From Planctomycetota bacterium (lineage in GTDB: Bacteria; Planctomycetota; UBA1135; UBA2386), in the NCBI GenBank assembly GCA_023433825.1, contig JAEYTU010000048.1, positions 1 to 11,645 of the forward strand: 11,645 bases of DNA, read 5' to 3'. Positions 1-6,225 of the stretch are shown here, in pieces. The translations under genes were made by a program, and so were the position numbers. How positions within the stretch are numbered: the first letter of the stretch is position 1; each line of letters starts with the position of its first letter. Below the pieces are notes generated by a model that saw nothing but the letters and a program-made list of their open reading frames with translations, was not told the DNA's origin and did no database searches.

Positions 1-782
1 GTCGTGTAGTTGTCGAGGCCGACGGCCGTGATCGGGTTGCCGCCGGTCAGGTTCATCGCCGTGAACGAACCGACCGTCATCCCGAGCGCCTTCGTCGCGA
101 CGGCGTCGATCTGCTTCGTCGTCGCGCGGCCCGACTCGGCGATCCGCGCGGCCGCCAGGAAGACGCCTTCGAAGATCGGGTCGAGCGCGTAGCCGTAGCG
201 CGACTTGACGCGCACCGGCACCTTGCCGATCGCCTCGTAGAACGACATCAACCAGTCGGTGACCTTCGGCGACGTCTGCGCCGACGGGACGATCTCGACG
301 ACGAGATTCCGTTCGGCAGGGAAGAAGTAGTGGATGACCGTCGTGCGCGACGTGTCCGCGATCGCCGCGAAGATGACCTCGGGTTCGAGATGCGAGCTGT
401 TGCTGGCGAGGATCGCGTCCTTGGCCACCAGTCGCTCGACCTGCCCGAAGATGCGTCCCTTCAACGCCTTGTCCTCGGTCGCGGCCTCGAGGACGAACTC
501 GGCGCCGCGGATCGCCTCGTAGTCGGTCGTCCACTGCAGCGCGGCGAGCATCTGCTGTTGCTGCTCGGCCGTGAATGCCCCCGACTCGACGCCCTTGCCG
601 ACCTTCTTCTCGAGCTTCGCGCGACCCTTGTCGAGCGCGGCTTGCGCGACGTCGACGACGACGATCTTCGTGCCGGACGGCGCCAGCACTTTGGCGAAGT
701 ACAAGGCGATGTCGGGGCCGATCTGGCCGGAACCGATCACGGCGACCTTGGTCAGCGTTCGGCCTTGGTGCGAGTAACTCAT
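1..782 (-). CDS. 3-hydroxyacyl-CoA dehydrogenase, NAD-binding (C-terminus outside window)
   Basis: Partial gene; 260 codons are visible and the 3' end runs off the left edge. It should oxidise L-3-hydroxyacyl-CoA to 3-ketoacyl-CoA with NAD+ in beta-oxidation, in the cytoplasm. Seen: Rossmann motif GSGQIGPDIA at residues 17-26; Asp44 at the end of the second beta strand (expected for NAD preference); SNSS at 127-130; IHYFFP with His151; VEIVP with Glu163. Spacing aligns without gaps to human HADH Ser137/His158/Glu170, giving Ser130/His151/Glu163. The fourth active-site residue of that family, Asn208, is Asp201 here, inside YGYALDP where PGFIVNR is usual. The helical C-terminal domain starts near residue 190. 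The start is the ATG at 782 with AGGAG 10 nt upstream. A fused enoyl-CoA hydratase domain further on (FadN type) cannot be excluded. Family assignment is firm; exact substrate is unknown. Confidence 0.9.
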   Translation of the reverse strand, partial: MSYSHQGRTLTKVAVIGSGQIGPDIALYFAKVLAPSGTKIVVVDVAQAALDKGRAKLEKKVGKGVESGAFTAEQQQQMLAALQWTTDYEAIRGAEFVLEAATEDKALKGRIFGQVERLVAKDAILASNSSHLEPEVIFAAIADTSRTTVIHYFFPAERNLVVEIVPSAQTSPKVTDWLMSFYEAIGKVPVRVKSRYGYALDPIFEGVFLAAARIAESGRATTKQIDAVATKALGMTVGSFTAMNLTGGNPITAVGLDNYT

Positions 783-792
783 GGGGGGCTTG

Positions 793-797
793 CTCCT
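793..797 (-). promoter_or_regulatory. Shine-Dalgarno site of the hydroxyacyl-CoA dehydrogenase gene
   Basis: AGGAG on the minus strand, 10 nt before the ATG at 782. It is the clearest ribosome binding site in the window and fixes that start; most other genes here have weak or no such site. Confidence 0.6.
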
Positions 798-820
798 GTA
801 GCGCGCGAAAAAGGCCGCGG

Positions 821-850
821 AGTATAGGCACGCGACGCGGACACCGGGAA
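821..850 (-). promoter_or_regulatory. Candidate sigma-70 promoter of the dehydrogenase gene
   Basis: On the minus strand the -10 box is TATACT (821-826), one base from consensus. An 18-bp spacer leads to a weak -35 box TTCCCG (845-850). Transcription would start near 814 and give a leader of about 30 nt that contains the AGGAG site. The -10 is convincing; the -35 matches only three of six bases. Confidence 0.5.
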
Positions 851-958
851 TTGCGCGCGACCGATGGCAGCGGCAGAGCGCGAGCGCGAACGACGCGCGC
901 TGCGTTCGCGACGCAACACGGCGATCTGGCGGCCCTCCCTCGTTCCGACGCCACCGCC

Positions 959-964
959 TAGAGT
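959..964 (+). promoter_or_regulatory. Candidate -10 box of the phosphatase gene
   Basis: TAGAGT lies 27 bp before the ATG at 992, flanked by GCC on the left and CCCGCG on the right. This is nearly the same context as the TATACT box of the divergent gene. No credible -35 box was found, so this rests on the hexamer and the shared flanks only. Confidence 0.3.
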
Positions 965-991
965 CCCGCGCCCCTTCGTCGCGCTCACGTC

Positions 992-3900
992 ATGCACCTG
1001 CTCCGCCTGCTCTTCGTGCTCGCCGGCATTCTCGGCGCAGCCAGCGGTCTACCCGCGCAGGCGAACGTCCCGCAGGTGCGCCACGAGATGGCCGGGTCGG
1101 TGACGCACGATCGCGCGATCGTCTTGGTGCAGCTCTCGGGCCCCGGTGCGATTCGACTGATCCACGGCACCGTGCCGGATCCGACGCGTTGTCTGACGAC
1201 GCCCGTCGTGCAGTCGACGTCGGCGACCGGTTACGCGGTCAAGTTCCAGCTGACCGGACTGCCGTCGGGATCGCGGCATTGGTTCGCGACGGTGCGCCTC
1301 GACCCCGACACCGGACACGAGTTGGTCGGCGCGTTCGGATCGTTCCAGACGGCGCCCGCACCGAGCGTCGCAGCGCCGATCTCGTTCACGGTCTCGGCCG
1401 ACATCCGTGATCGCGAGTCGTACGACCTGTTCGACCGGATGGCGGCGCACACGCCCGACTTCTTCCTGAGCCTCGGCGACTTCCCGTACGCCGACGGCGC
1501 GACGACGCTCGCGCAGTACCGCGAGTTCTATCGGGTCGTGCGGGCCGACCGGCGATTCGTCGACTTCGCTCGACACGTGGCGTTCCTGCCGGTCTGGGAC
1601 GATCACGAGGTTCGCAACGACTGGGACGCGACGGCGTCGGCGGCCGAGGTCACGAGCGGAACGGCCGTCTGGCAGCAGTCGTTCCCGGTGCCCGATGGCG
1701 CGCAGGAGATCTACGGCGCGTGGCGCTACGGCAGCGCGGTCGAGCTGTTCGTGCTCGACACGCGATCGCATCGCGACGCGAACGCGACCGTCGACAGTCC
1801 CGCGAAGACGATGCTCGGACAGACGCAGCGCGACTGGCTGCAGAGTGCGCTGCTCGCGTCGACGGCGACGTTCAAGATCGTCTGCACGTCGGTGCCGCTC
1901 CGGCACGGCCGCGCCGGCAAGGACAACTGGAACGGGTTCGTCCACGAGCGCCGCGACCTGCTGCAGTGGATCGCCGAGAGCGGCGTCGAGAACGTCGTGT
2001 TCTTCGCCGGCGATCACCACCTCGCGTCGGCGCAGAGCCTGCGCGAGGGAATGCGCGAGTACTGGTTCGGACCGCTCGCACAGACCGTGAGTCTCGCCGG
2101 CAGTCGGCTCGAGCCCGACGTTCGCTGGCGTGGCTACGAGTTGAACTACGGCCTCGTTCGGGTCGACCCGACGCGCACGCCGGCGACGATGACGGTCGAG
2201 TTCCACGGCAAGCACGGGTTGCTGCACGCGGAGACGTTCGAGGCGCAAGGCGCCCCGGTGCGGATCGTCGTGACGAGCGACATCACCGAGAGCGGATTCG
2301 TCGTGCAGGGCGAGACGACGCGACTCGCGTCGGGTGGGCGCGAGGTGATCCTGCCGCGCGTCGAGGCCGGCGCGCATCGGTTCGACTTCCGGCCGCGCAC
2401 GCGCGTCGACGGCATTCCGGCGTCGATCAGCCTTGGATCGCTTCCGGGAACGGTGATCGAGGTCGCGACCCGTTGGCGCGACGCCGAGCCCACCGCGAAC
2501 GCCGTGCTGCTCGCCGCCGACTTCGAGGACGCGAAGCCGCAGTTCGAGATCGTCGACGAAGGCACCCGCGACGCCCCGTCGTCGTGGATCGTCGAGGGCG
2601 GCGTGCTGCGTCAGCTGTCCGACATCGGCGACGGCAACCCCGCACCCGGTGCGCCGGAGAAGCGCGGGACGATGGCGATCATCGGCCGTCCGGAGTGGGC
2701 CGACTACACGCTGCAAGCCCGCCTGAGGCCCGACGACGACGACGCGATCGGCGTCGTGTTCCGGTACCTGTCGCAAGGCGATTACTACCGGTTCTCGTTC
2801 GACCCCGACCGTTCGTACCGGCGCCTCGTCGTCTGCCGCGGCGGTGTCGTCACCGTGCTGGCGGAGGACTCGGTGCCGACCGACGCCGAACGATGGGTCG
2901 ACGTTCGCGCATCGGTCGTCGGCGATCGGATCCGGGTCTCGCTCGACGGGCGCATCGTGTTCGACGTGCGGGACGCGTCGCATCCGACCGGCCGCGTCGG
3001 CTTCTACACGTGGGCGAACATGCACGCGTCGTTCGACGACCTCGTCGTTCGTCGCGGCGACACGACCGAGCACGTCGTGGAGCGTCTGCTGCACGAGACG
3101 TTCGACGCCGGCAGTGCGACCCAGTGGACGATCGTCGATCAAGGCACGACGTCTGCGCCGTCGCGATGGGCGCCTTGGGCCGGACACTTCGTGCAGTTCA
3201 CCGGGATCTCCGACGGTCGTCCGCGGTCGGAGCTGGCGAAGCTCGGCACGCTCGCCGTGACCGGCGACCCGCAGTGGAGTGACATCGTCCTGCGAACGCG
3301 CGTGCTGAGCCTCGACGACGACTCGATCGGTCTCGTGTTTCGCTATCGCTCGCCCAACGATCACTACCGGTTCCAGTGGGACACGAAGGCGTCGCACCGG
3401 CGACTCGTGAAGGTCACGAACGGCACTTGGACGCTGCTGCACGAAGACCGCTTCAAGCAGTACCCGTACCGGTGGTGCGATGTCGTCGTCACGATGCGCG
3501 GAAGTCACCTGCACGTGGCCGTCGACGGGCAGACCTTCTGCGACCTCGTCGACCCCGATCACGCGGATGGGCGCATCGGTCTCTACGCGTGGTCGAACGA
3601 AGGCGCGCTGTTCGACGACGTGATCGTCGAGCGCGCACCGCCCGAGCGCGCGGTGCTCGCAGCGAGCCAGTCGGGACGAAGCTGTGCGCTGATCGGCCGC
3701 AGTCCGCGCGGCACCGGACTGCCGTACATCCTGATGCTTTCGCTCGGTGACTCGCCGGGAATCCCGCTGTCGTCGGTGAATCCGACCGATGTTCGCACAC
3801 TCGCGCTGAATCCGGATCCACTGTTCTTCGCGAGTTTGCGCGCCGGACTGCCGTTGTTCGCCGGCATCGTCGGCACAGGTGGCATCTTCGTCGCTCCGGT

Positions 3901-4021
3901 CGGGTTGCCGCCGATCCCGGGGCTGACCGGGCGAACGATCTACGCCGGTGGCCTCGTGTTCGAAGCGAACGCGAGGACCGTGCTCGAGGTCGTGCCGACC
4001 GTTCGCTTCAAGTTCCCGTGA
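992..4021 (+). CDS. Secreted PhoD-like metallophosphatase with two lectin-like repeats
   Basis: A 1009-residue exported protein, probably a phosphodiesterase/alkaline phosphatase that releases phosphate outside the cytoplasm. Seen in order: signal peptide 1-24 (cleavage after AQA); beta-rich PhoD-type N-terminal domain about 28-120; metallophosphatase core about 130-415. The core has LGDFPY (161-166), WDDHEVRND (202-210), LDTRSHR (255-261), LGQTQRDWL (275-283) and FAGDHH (338-343), all typical of PhoD-like enzymes. A small beta domain follows at 421-500. Two tandem repeats at about 504-688 and 697-882 resemble concanavalin/LamG or 3-keto-disaccharide-hydrolase sandwiches; each has an (A/S)IG(V/L)VFRY and a VGFY/IGLY-type motif. 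The final 120 residues (LMLSLGDSPGIPL onward) look like a planctomycete terminal domain. No clear Shine-Dalgarno; the ATG is chosen because a complete signal peptide follows. Metal and substrate are inferred from the family. Confidence 0.85.
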   Translation: MHLLRLLFVLAGILGAASGLPAQANVPQVRHEMAGSVTHDRAIVLVQLSGPGAIRLIHGTVPDPTRCLTTPVVQSTSATGYAVKFQLTGLPSGSRHWFATVRLDPDTGHELVGAFGSFQTAPAPSVAAPISFTVSADIRDRESYDLFDRMAAHTPDFFLSLGDFPYADGATTLAQYREFYRVVRADRRFVDFARHVAFLPVWDDHEVRNDWDATASAAEVTSGTAVWQQSFPVPDGAQEIYGAWRYGSAVELFVLDTRSHRDANATVDSPAKTMLGQTQRDWLQSALLASTATFKIVCTSVPLRHGRAGKDNWNGFVHERRDLLQWIAESGVENVVFFAGDHHLASAQSLREGMREYWFGPLAQTVSLAGSRLEPDVRWRGYELNYGLVRVDPTRTPATMTVEFHGKHGLLHAETFEAQGAPVRIVVTSDITESGFVVQGETTRLASGGREVILPRVEAGAHRFDFRPRTRVDGIPASISLGSLPGTVIEVATRWRDAEPTANAVLLAADFEDAKPQFEIVDEGTRDAPSSWIVEGGVLRQLSDIGDGNPAPGAPEKRGTMAIIGRPEWADYTLQARLRPDDDDAIGVVFRYLSQGDYYRFSFDPDRSYRRLVVCRGGVVTVLAEDSVPTDAERWVDVRASVVGDRIRVSLDGRIVFDVRDASHPTGRVGFYTWANMHASFDDLVVRRGDTTEHVVERLLHETFDAGSATQWTIVDQGTTSAPSRWAPWAGHFVQFTGISDGRPRSELAKLGTLAVTGDPQWSDIVLRTRVLSLDDDSIGLVFRYRSPNDHYRFQWDTKASHRRLVKVTNGTWTLLHEDRFKQYPYRWCDVVVTMRGSHLHVAVDGQTFCDLVDPDHADGRIGLYAWSNEGALFDDVIVERAPPERAVLAASQSGRSCALIGRSPRGTGLPYILMLSLGDSPGIPLSSVNPTDVRTLALNPDPLFFASLRAGLPLFAGIVGTGGIFVAPVGLPPIPGLTGRTIYAGGLVFEANARTVLEVVPTVRFKFP
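2501..3637 (+). repeat. Tandem lectin-like domain duplication inside the phosphatase
   Basis: Residues about 504-688 and 697-882 of the phosphatase are two copies of one domain of roughly 185 residues. Matching landmarks are FEIVDEGTRDAPSSW versus WTIVDQGTTSAPSRW, DAIGVVFRY versus DSIGLVFRY, YYRFSFD versus HYRFQWD, RRLV in both, and FDDLVV versus FDDVIV at the end. The copies have diverged clearly, so the duplication is old. Such sandwiches often bind glycans; here that role is inference. Confidence 0.75.
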
Positions 4022-4039
4022 CGGGGCGCCGGGTCACGG
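4016..4039. terminator. Bidirectional terminator-like inverted repeat between convergent genes
   Basis: CCGTGAC (4016-4022) and GTCACGG (4033-4039) form a perfect 7-bp stem with a 10-nt loop of only G and C. The TGA stop of the plus-strand gene lies in the left arm and the TGA of the minus-strand gene in the right arm. No T run follows on either strand, so a rho-independent mechanism is unproven. The position between convergent stops supports a termination or transcript-end-protection role. Confidence 0.45.
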
Positions 4040-5143
4040 CAGCACGCCCTCGAGTCGAACGACCGGGTGATAGGAGCCGACGCGACCGATCGACCACGTG
4101 ATCAGGTTCTGCGTGAAGATGCTCTGCACGGTGACCGGCGCAGGTGTCGAGTCGCCGATCGTGACCGCGACGGTGTCGGAGGTCACGGCGCCGAGCAGCG
4201 ATGCCGGCGTCGTCATCGCCAATGTCTGGACATAGACGGTCGCGCCCGCGATGCCGGGCGCCGACGGGATCGGCCAGAAGTGCGGATCGAGGACGCCTCC
4301 CGTCGCGCCAAGTGGCTGCATCGCCGCGGGGGTCACGTTCAGCGTGCAACCCGGCATGCCGAGCACGCCGAGATCGAGCGGATACCCGGGGTCGGCGTTC
4401 GTGCCGCCGAGCAGCGCGAGTCCGGCGACGAACGCGGACGGCGGCGTGACGGTGTGCGTCGCCGCGACGGCGCCGCCGAGCGTGGCCTGCGTCGCGGTCA
4501 CGGCGAGCGTCACGCCGTTGCCGTTCGCCGTGCAGCCGTTGCCGACGCGCGTCGCGAGCCCGGTCACGTTCGTCGCGTGGATGCTGACCGCGTCGAGTGC
4601 CCAAGTGCCCGGCGTCGGATCGGTCGTCGTCGTCTCCAACGTCATCAGCAGATTGCCGGCCGTGCCGTCGAACGGATACGGCGTCAGTGGGATCCGCAGC
4701 GTGAACGGCGACGGCAGTGACGTCAGCATCGGGGCGGTCGGGACGTTGACGACTCCGTCGAACACGATCGTGCCGGGACGGCCGCCTTCGTTCGTCGCCG
4801 GCGTGATCGACATCTGCGCGGCGAGCACCGGCGTCGTGTGCATCGTGACGCGATACGCCTTCGCGTAGCCGGCCGACGTCGCCGTCAGCGAACCATTCGG
4901 GCGGAACGCGACGGCCTGGATCACGCCCGTCGTGTTCGTCACGTGCGGCGCGTCGATCAACCACTGGACGGCGCCGGTCACGCGGCCGAGCGGATAGGTG
5001 TGCGTCGAGTTGCCTTCGGTCGTCGCGAACTGCGCCGGCACGACGCGCTGCGCGGCGGCTTGCGCGGAAAGGCTCGCAACCGTCGCGAGCGCGACGATCG
5101 TGGCGGCGGAGGAGCGAGAGCGGCGGGAGGGGGAGGTGGTCAT
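4034..5143 (-). CDS. Secreted protein with planctomycete-type C-terminal beta domain
   Basis: A 369-residue exported protein of unknown function. Residues 1-29 look like a signal peptide: basic start, hydrophobic stretch, AQA before the mature end. Residues about 35-190 are a Thr/Val/Asn-rich beta region with no motif that I recognise. From about 200 comes the terminal module common in planctomycete secreted proteins: GNGC (201-204), TVTPPSAF, PLDLGVLGMPGC (255-266), IPSAPGIAGATVYVQ (292-306). A 38-residue tail ending ITWSIGRVGSYHP is additional. It has no visible catalytic motif and no membrane anchor beyond the signal peptide, so a surface or matrix role is the best inference. It lies 48 bp downstream of the PepSY gene on the same strand, so the two are probably cotranscribed. 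No good Shine-Dalgarno; the start is set by the signal peptide. Confidence 0.75.
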   Translation of the reverse strand: MTTSPSRRSRSSAATIVALATVASLSAQAAAQRVVPAQFATTEGNSTHTYPLGRVTGAVQWLIDAPHVTNTTGVIQAVAFRPNGSLTATSAGYAKAYRVTMHTTPVLAAQMSITPATNEGGRPGTIVFDGVVNVPTAPMLTSLPSPFTLRIPLTPYPFDGTAGNLLMTLETTTTDPTPGTWALDAVSIHATNVTGLATRVGNGCTANGNGVTLAVTATQATLGGAVAATHTVTPPSAFVAGLALLGGTNADPGYPLDLGVLGMPGCTLNVTPAAMQPLGATGGVLDPHFWPIPSAPGIAGATVYVQTLAMTTPASLLGAVTSDTVAVTIGDSTPAPVTVQSIFTQNLITWSIGRVGSYHPVVRLEGVLP

Positions 5144-5191
5144 CGGTGCACTGGTGTGGTCAGGGGAGGGGAGTTCGGGGGGCGTATCGAG

Positions 5192-6142
5192 TCACGACGA
5201 GGTGAAGTCGAACCAGAGGGCAGCGCCGATCGCGACGGCGACGACGGCGCAGGCGGCGAGCGCGACGACGCCGAGGCGGCGCAGACTGCGCTTCTGCCAC
5301 CACATCAGCAGGCCCGTCAGCGACCAGACGACCATCGCGATGCCCATCGCATCGACGACGACGGCGAGGCCGAGCCGCGCGACGCCGGCGTCGGCGCGGT
5401 AGCCGTGCGTCGTGTGCATCCGGCGCAGGAACGCGGCGAAGCCGAGCGGGCGACGATCGTCGTCGGCGGGGCGAACGGTCGCGGACGACCCGTCGAGCGG
5501 CAGTTCGAACGTGTGGCGCTGGTCGTGCTCGTCGACGGCCTCGAACCGCAACCGCGGCGCCGAGCGGAGTTGCCAGTCGCGAATGCGTTCGGGGTCGCAT
5601 GCGCCGGTGCCGACGTCGACGTTCGCGGCGAGTGCCGTGATCCGGCTGCGCAGGTCGGCCGCCGATGGCGCCGGCAGGCGAGCGCGTGGCGGCGTCCCGG
5701 ACGCCGCGATGGTTCGGACCGTCGCCGTCTCGCTCGCCGGGTCGAACGCGAGTCGGAGCACGCCGGAGGGCGCCGGGGTCTCCAGGACGAACGTTCCCGT
5801 GAAGCGCGGCGTGTCACCGACGAGGCGGTAGTCGACGCCGTCGGCGCGCCAGCGTTCGACCGCTGCGGCGGCGAGCCGGGACGCGGGCCCGATCGCGGTC
5901 CCGTTCGCGTCGTCGATCGTGAACAGCTCGGTGAACGCGCGCGCGTCGATGTCCCGCGCCGGCGTCGCGCGGCCGCCGATCCCGTGGTTGAAGCAGAGGG
6001 CGCTGAACCCGTAGGCGAGCACCCACGGCAGCAGCAGCAACCCGAGGAACAGATGCACGCGGCGGGCGACGTGCATCGCTCGGGCGTGGAACGGAGGACG
6101 CGGGGCGTTGCGGCGCGGGATCGACTCGACGGGACGGCTCAC
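5192..6142 (-). CDS. PepSY-associated transmembrane protein
   Basis: A 316-residue inner-membrane protein. Seen: TM helix 1 at about 31-50 (LFLGLLLLPWVLAYGF) just after ARRVH; a large non-membrane region 51-235 presumably in the periplasm; then FLRRMHTTHGY (238-248), the family's His-containing motif; TM helix 2 at about 256-281 ending SLTGLLMWWQ; TM helix 3 at about 290-310. The LRR.H..HGY and WSLTGLLMWWQ patterns are typical of PepSY-associated TM proteins, often found with iron-uptake or redox genes. A canonical PepSY domain is not obvious in the loop. The start is GTG at 6142; the next possibility is ATG at 6076 (Met23), which would shorten the cytoplasmic N-terminus. No Shine-Dalgarno is seen. 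A four-codon reading frame (ATG at 6153) ends in a TGA overlapping this GTG. Exact function unknown. Confidence 0.8.
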   Translation of the reverse strand: MSRPVESIPRRNAPRPPFHARAMHVARRVHLFLGLLLLPWVLAYGFSALCFNHGIGGRATPARDIDARAFTELFTIDDANGTAIGPASRLAAAAVERWRADGVDYRLVGDTPRFTGTFVLETPAPSGVLRLAFDPASETATVRTIAASGTPPRARLPAPSAADLRSRITALAANVDVGTGACDPERIRDWQLRSAPRLRFEAVDEHDQRHTFELPLDGSSATVRPADDDRRPLGFAAFLRRMHTTHGYRADAGVARLGLAVVVDAMGIAMVVWSLTGLLMWWQKRSLRRLGVVALAACAVVAVAIGAALWFDFTSS

Positions 6143-6157
6143 GGCGCGACCATATAC

Positions 6158-6178
6158 TGAGACTCGGTCGCAATTTCA
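6158..6178. promoter_or_regulatory. AT-richer imperfect dyad upstream of the PepSY gene
   Basis: TGAGACT (6158-6164) and AATTTCA (6172-6178) form an imperfect inverted repeat with a 7-bp spacer, in one of the few AT-rich patches of the window and 16 bp before the GTG start. It could be an operator or part of a promoter. It is not a Fur box of the usual spacing. Low certainty. Confidence 0.25.
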
Positions 6179-6197
6179 TCGCCCGTTTCGGCGGCGG

Positions 6198-6212
6198 GGC
6201 CGCAGCGCGGCC
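6198..6212 (-). terminator. Short GC hairpin downstream of the FecR/HEAT gene
   Basis: GGCCGC and GCGGCC form a perfect 6-bp stem with a 3-nt loop, 13 bp after the stop of the FecR-like gene. No T run follows, so it may only attenuate. It would partly separate the sigma/FecR pair from the PepSY gene. Confidence 0.3.
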
Positions 6213-6225
6213 GATCAGCAGCGGA

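Noticed and set aside
330..827. 165-codon plus-strand frame over the dehydrogenase gene
   Set aside because: The minus-strand frame encodes a 3-hydroxyacyl-CoA dehydrogenase with all expected spacing; this is its complement.
1720..3282. 520-codon plus-strand frame inside the phosphatase gene
   Set aside because: Out-of-frame shadow, more than a quarter Arg, no recognisable motif; the overlapping frame has an intact signal peptide and PhoD motifs.
1049..3562. 837-codon minus-strand open frame opposite the phosphatase gene
   Set aside because: Arg-rich composition without any domain or signal; it mirrors the real gene's codon pattern.
4838..6160. 440-codon plus-strand frame opposite the PepSY and secreted-protein genes
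   Set aside because: Shadow with charged low-complexity product; the minus-strand frames have TM helices and a signal peptide.
6158..6178. Fur box reading of the dyad upstream of the PepSY gene
   Set aside because: The half-sites match only loosely and are separated by 7 bp rather than 1 bp, so iron control through Fur is not supported.
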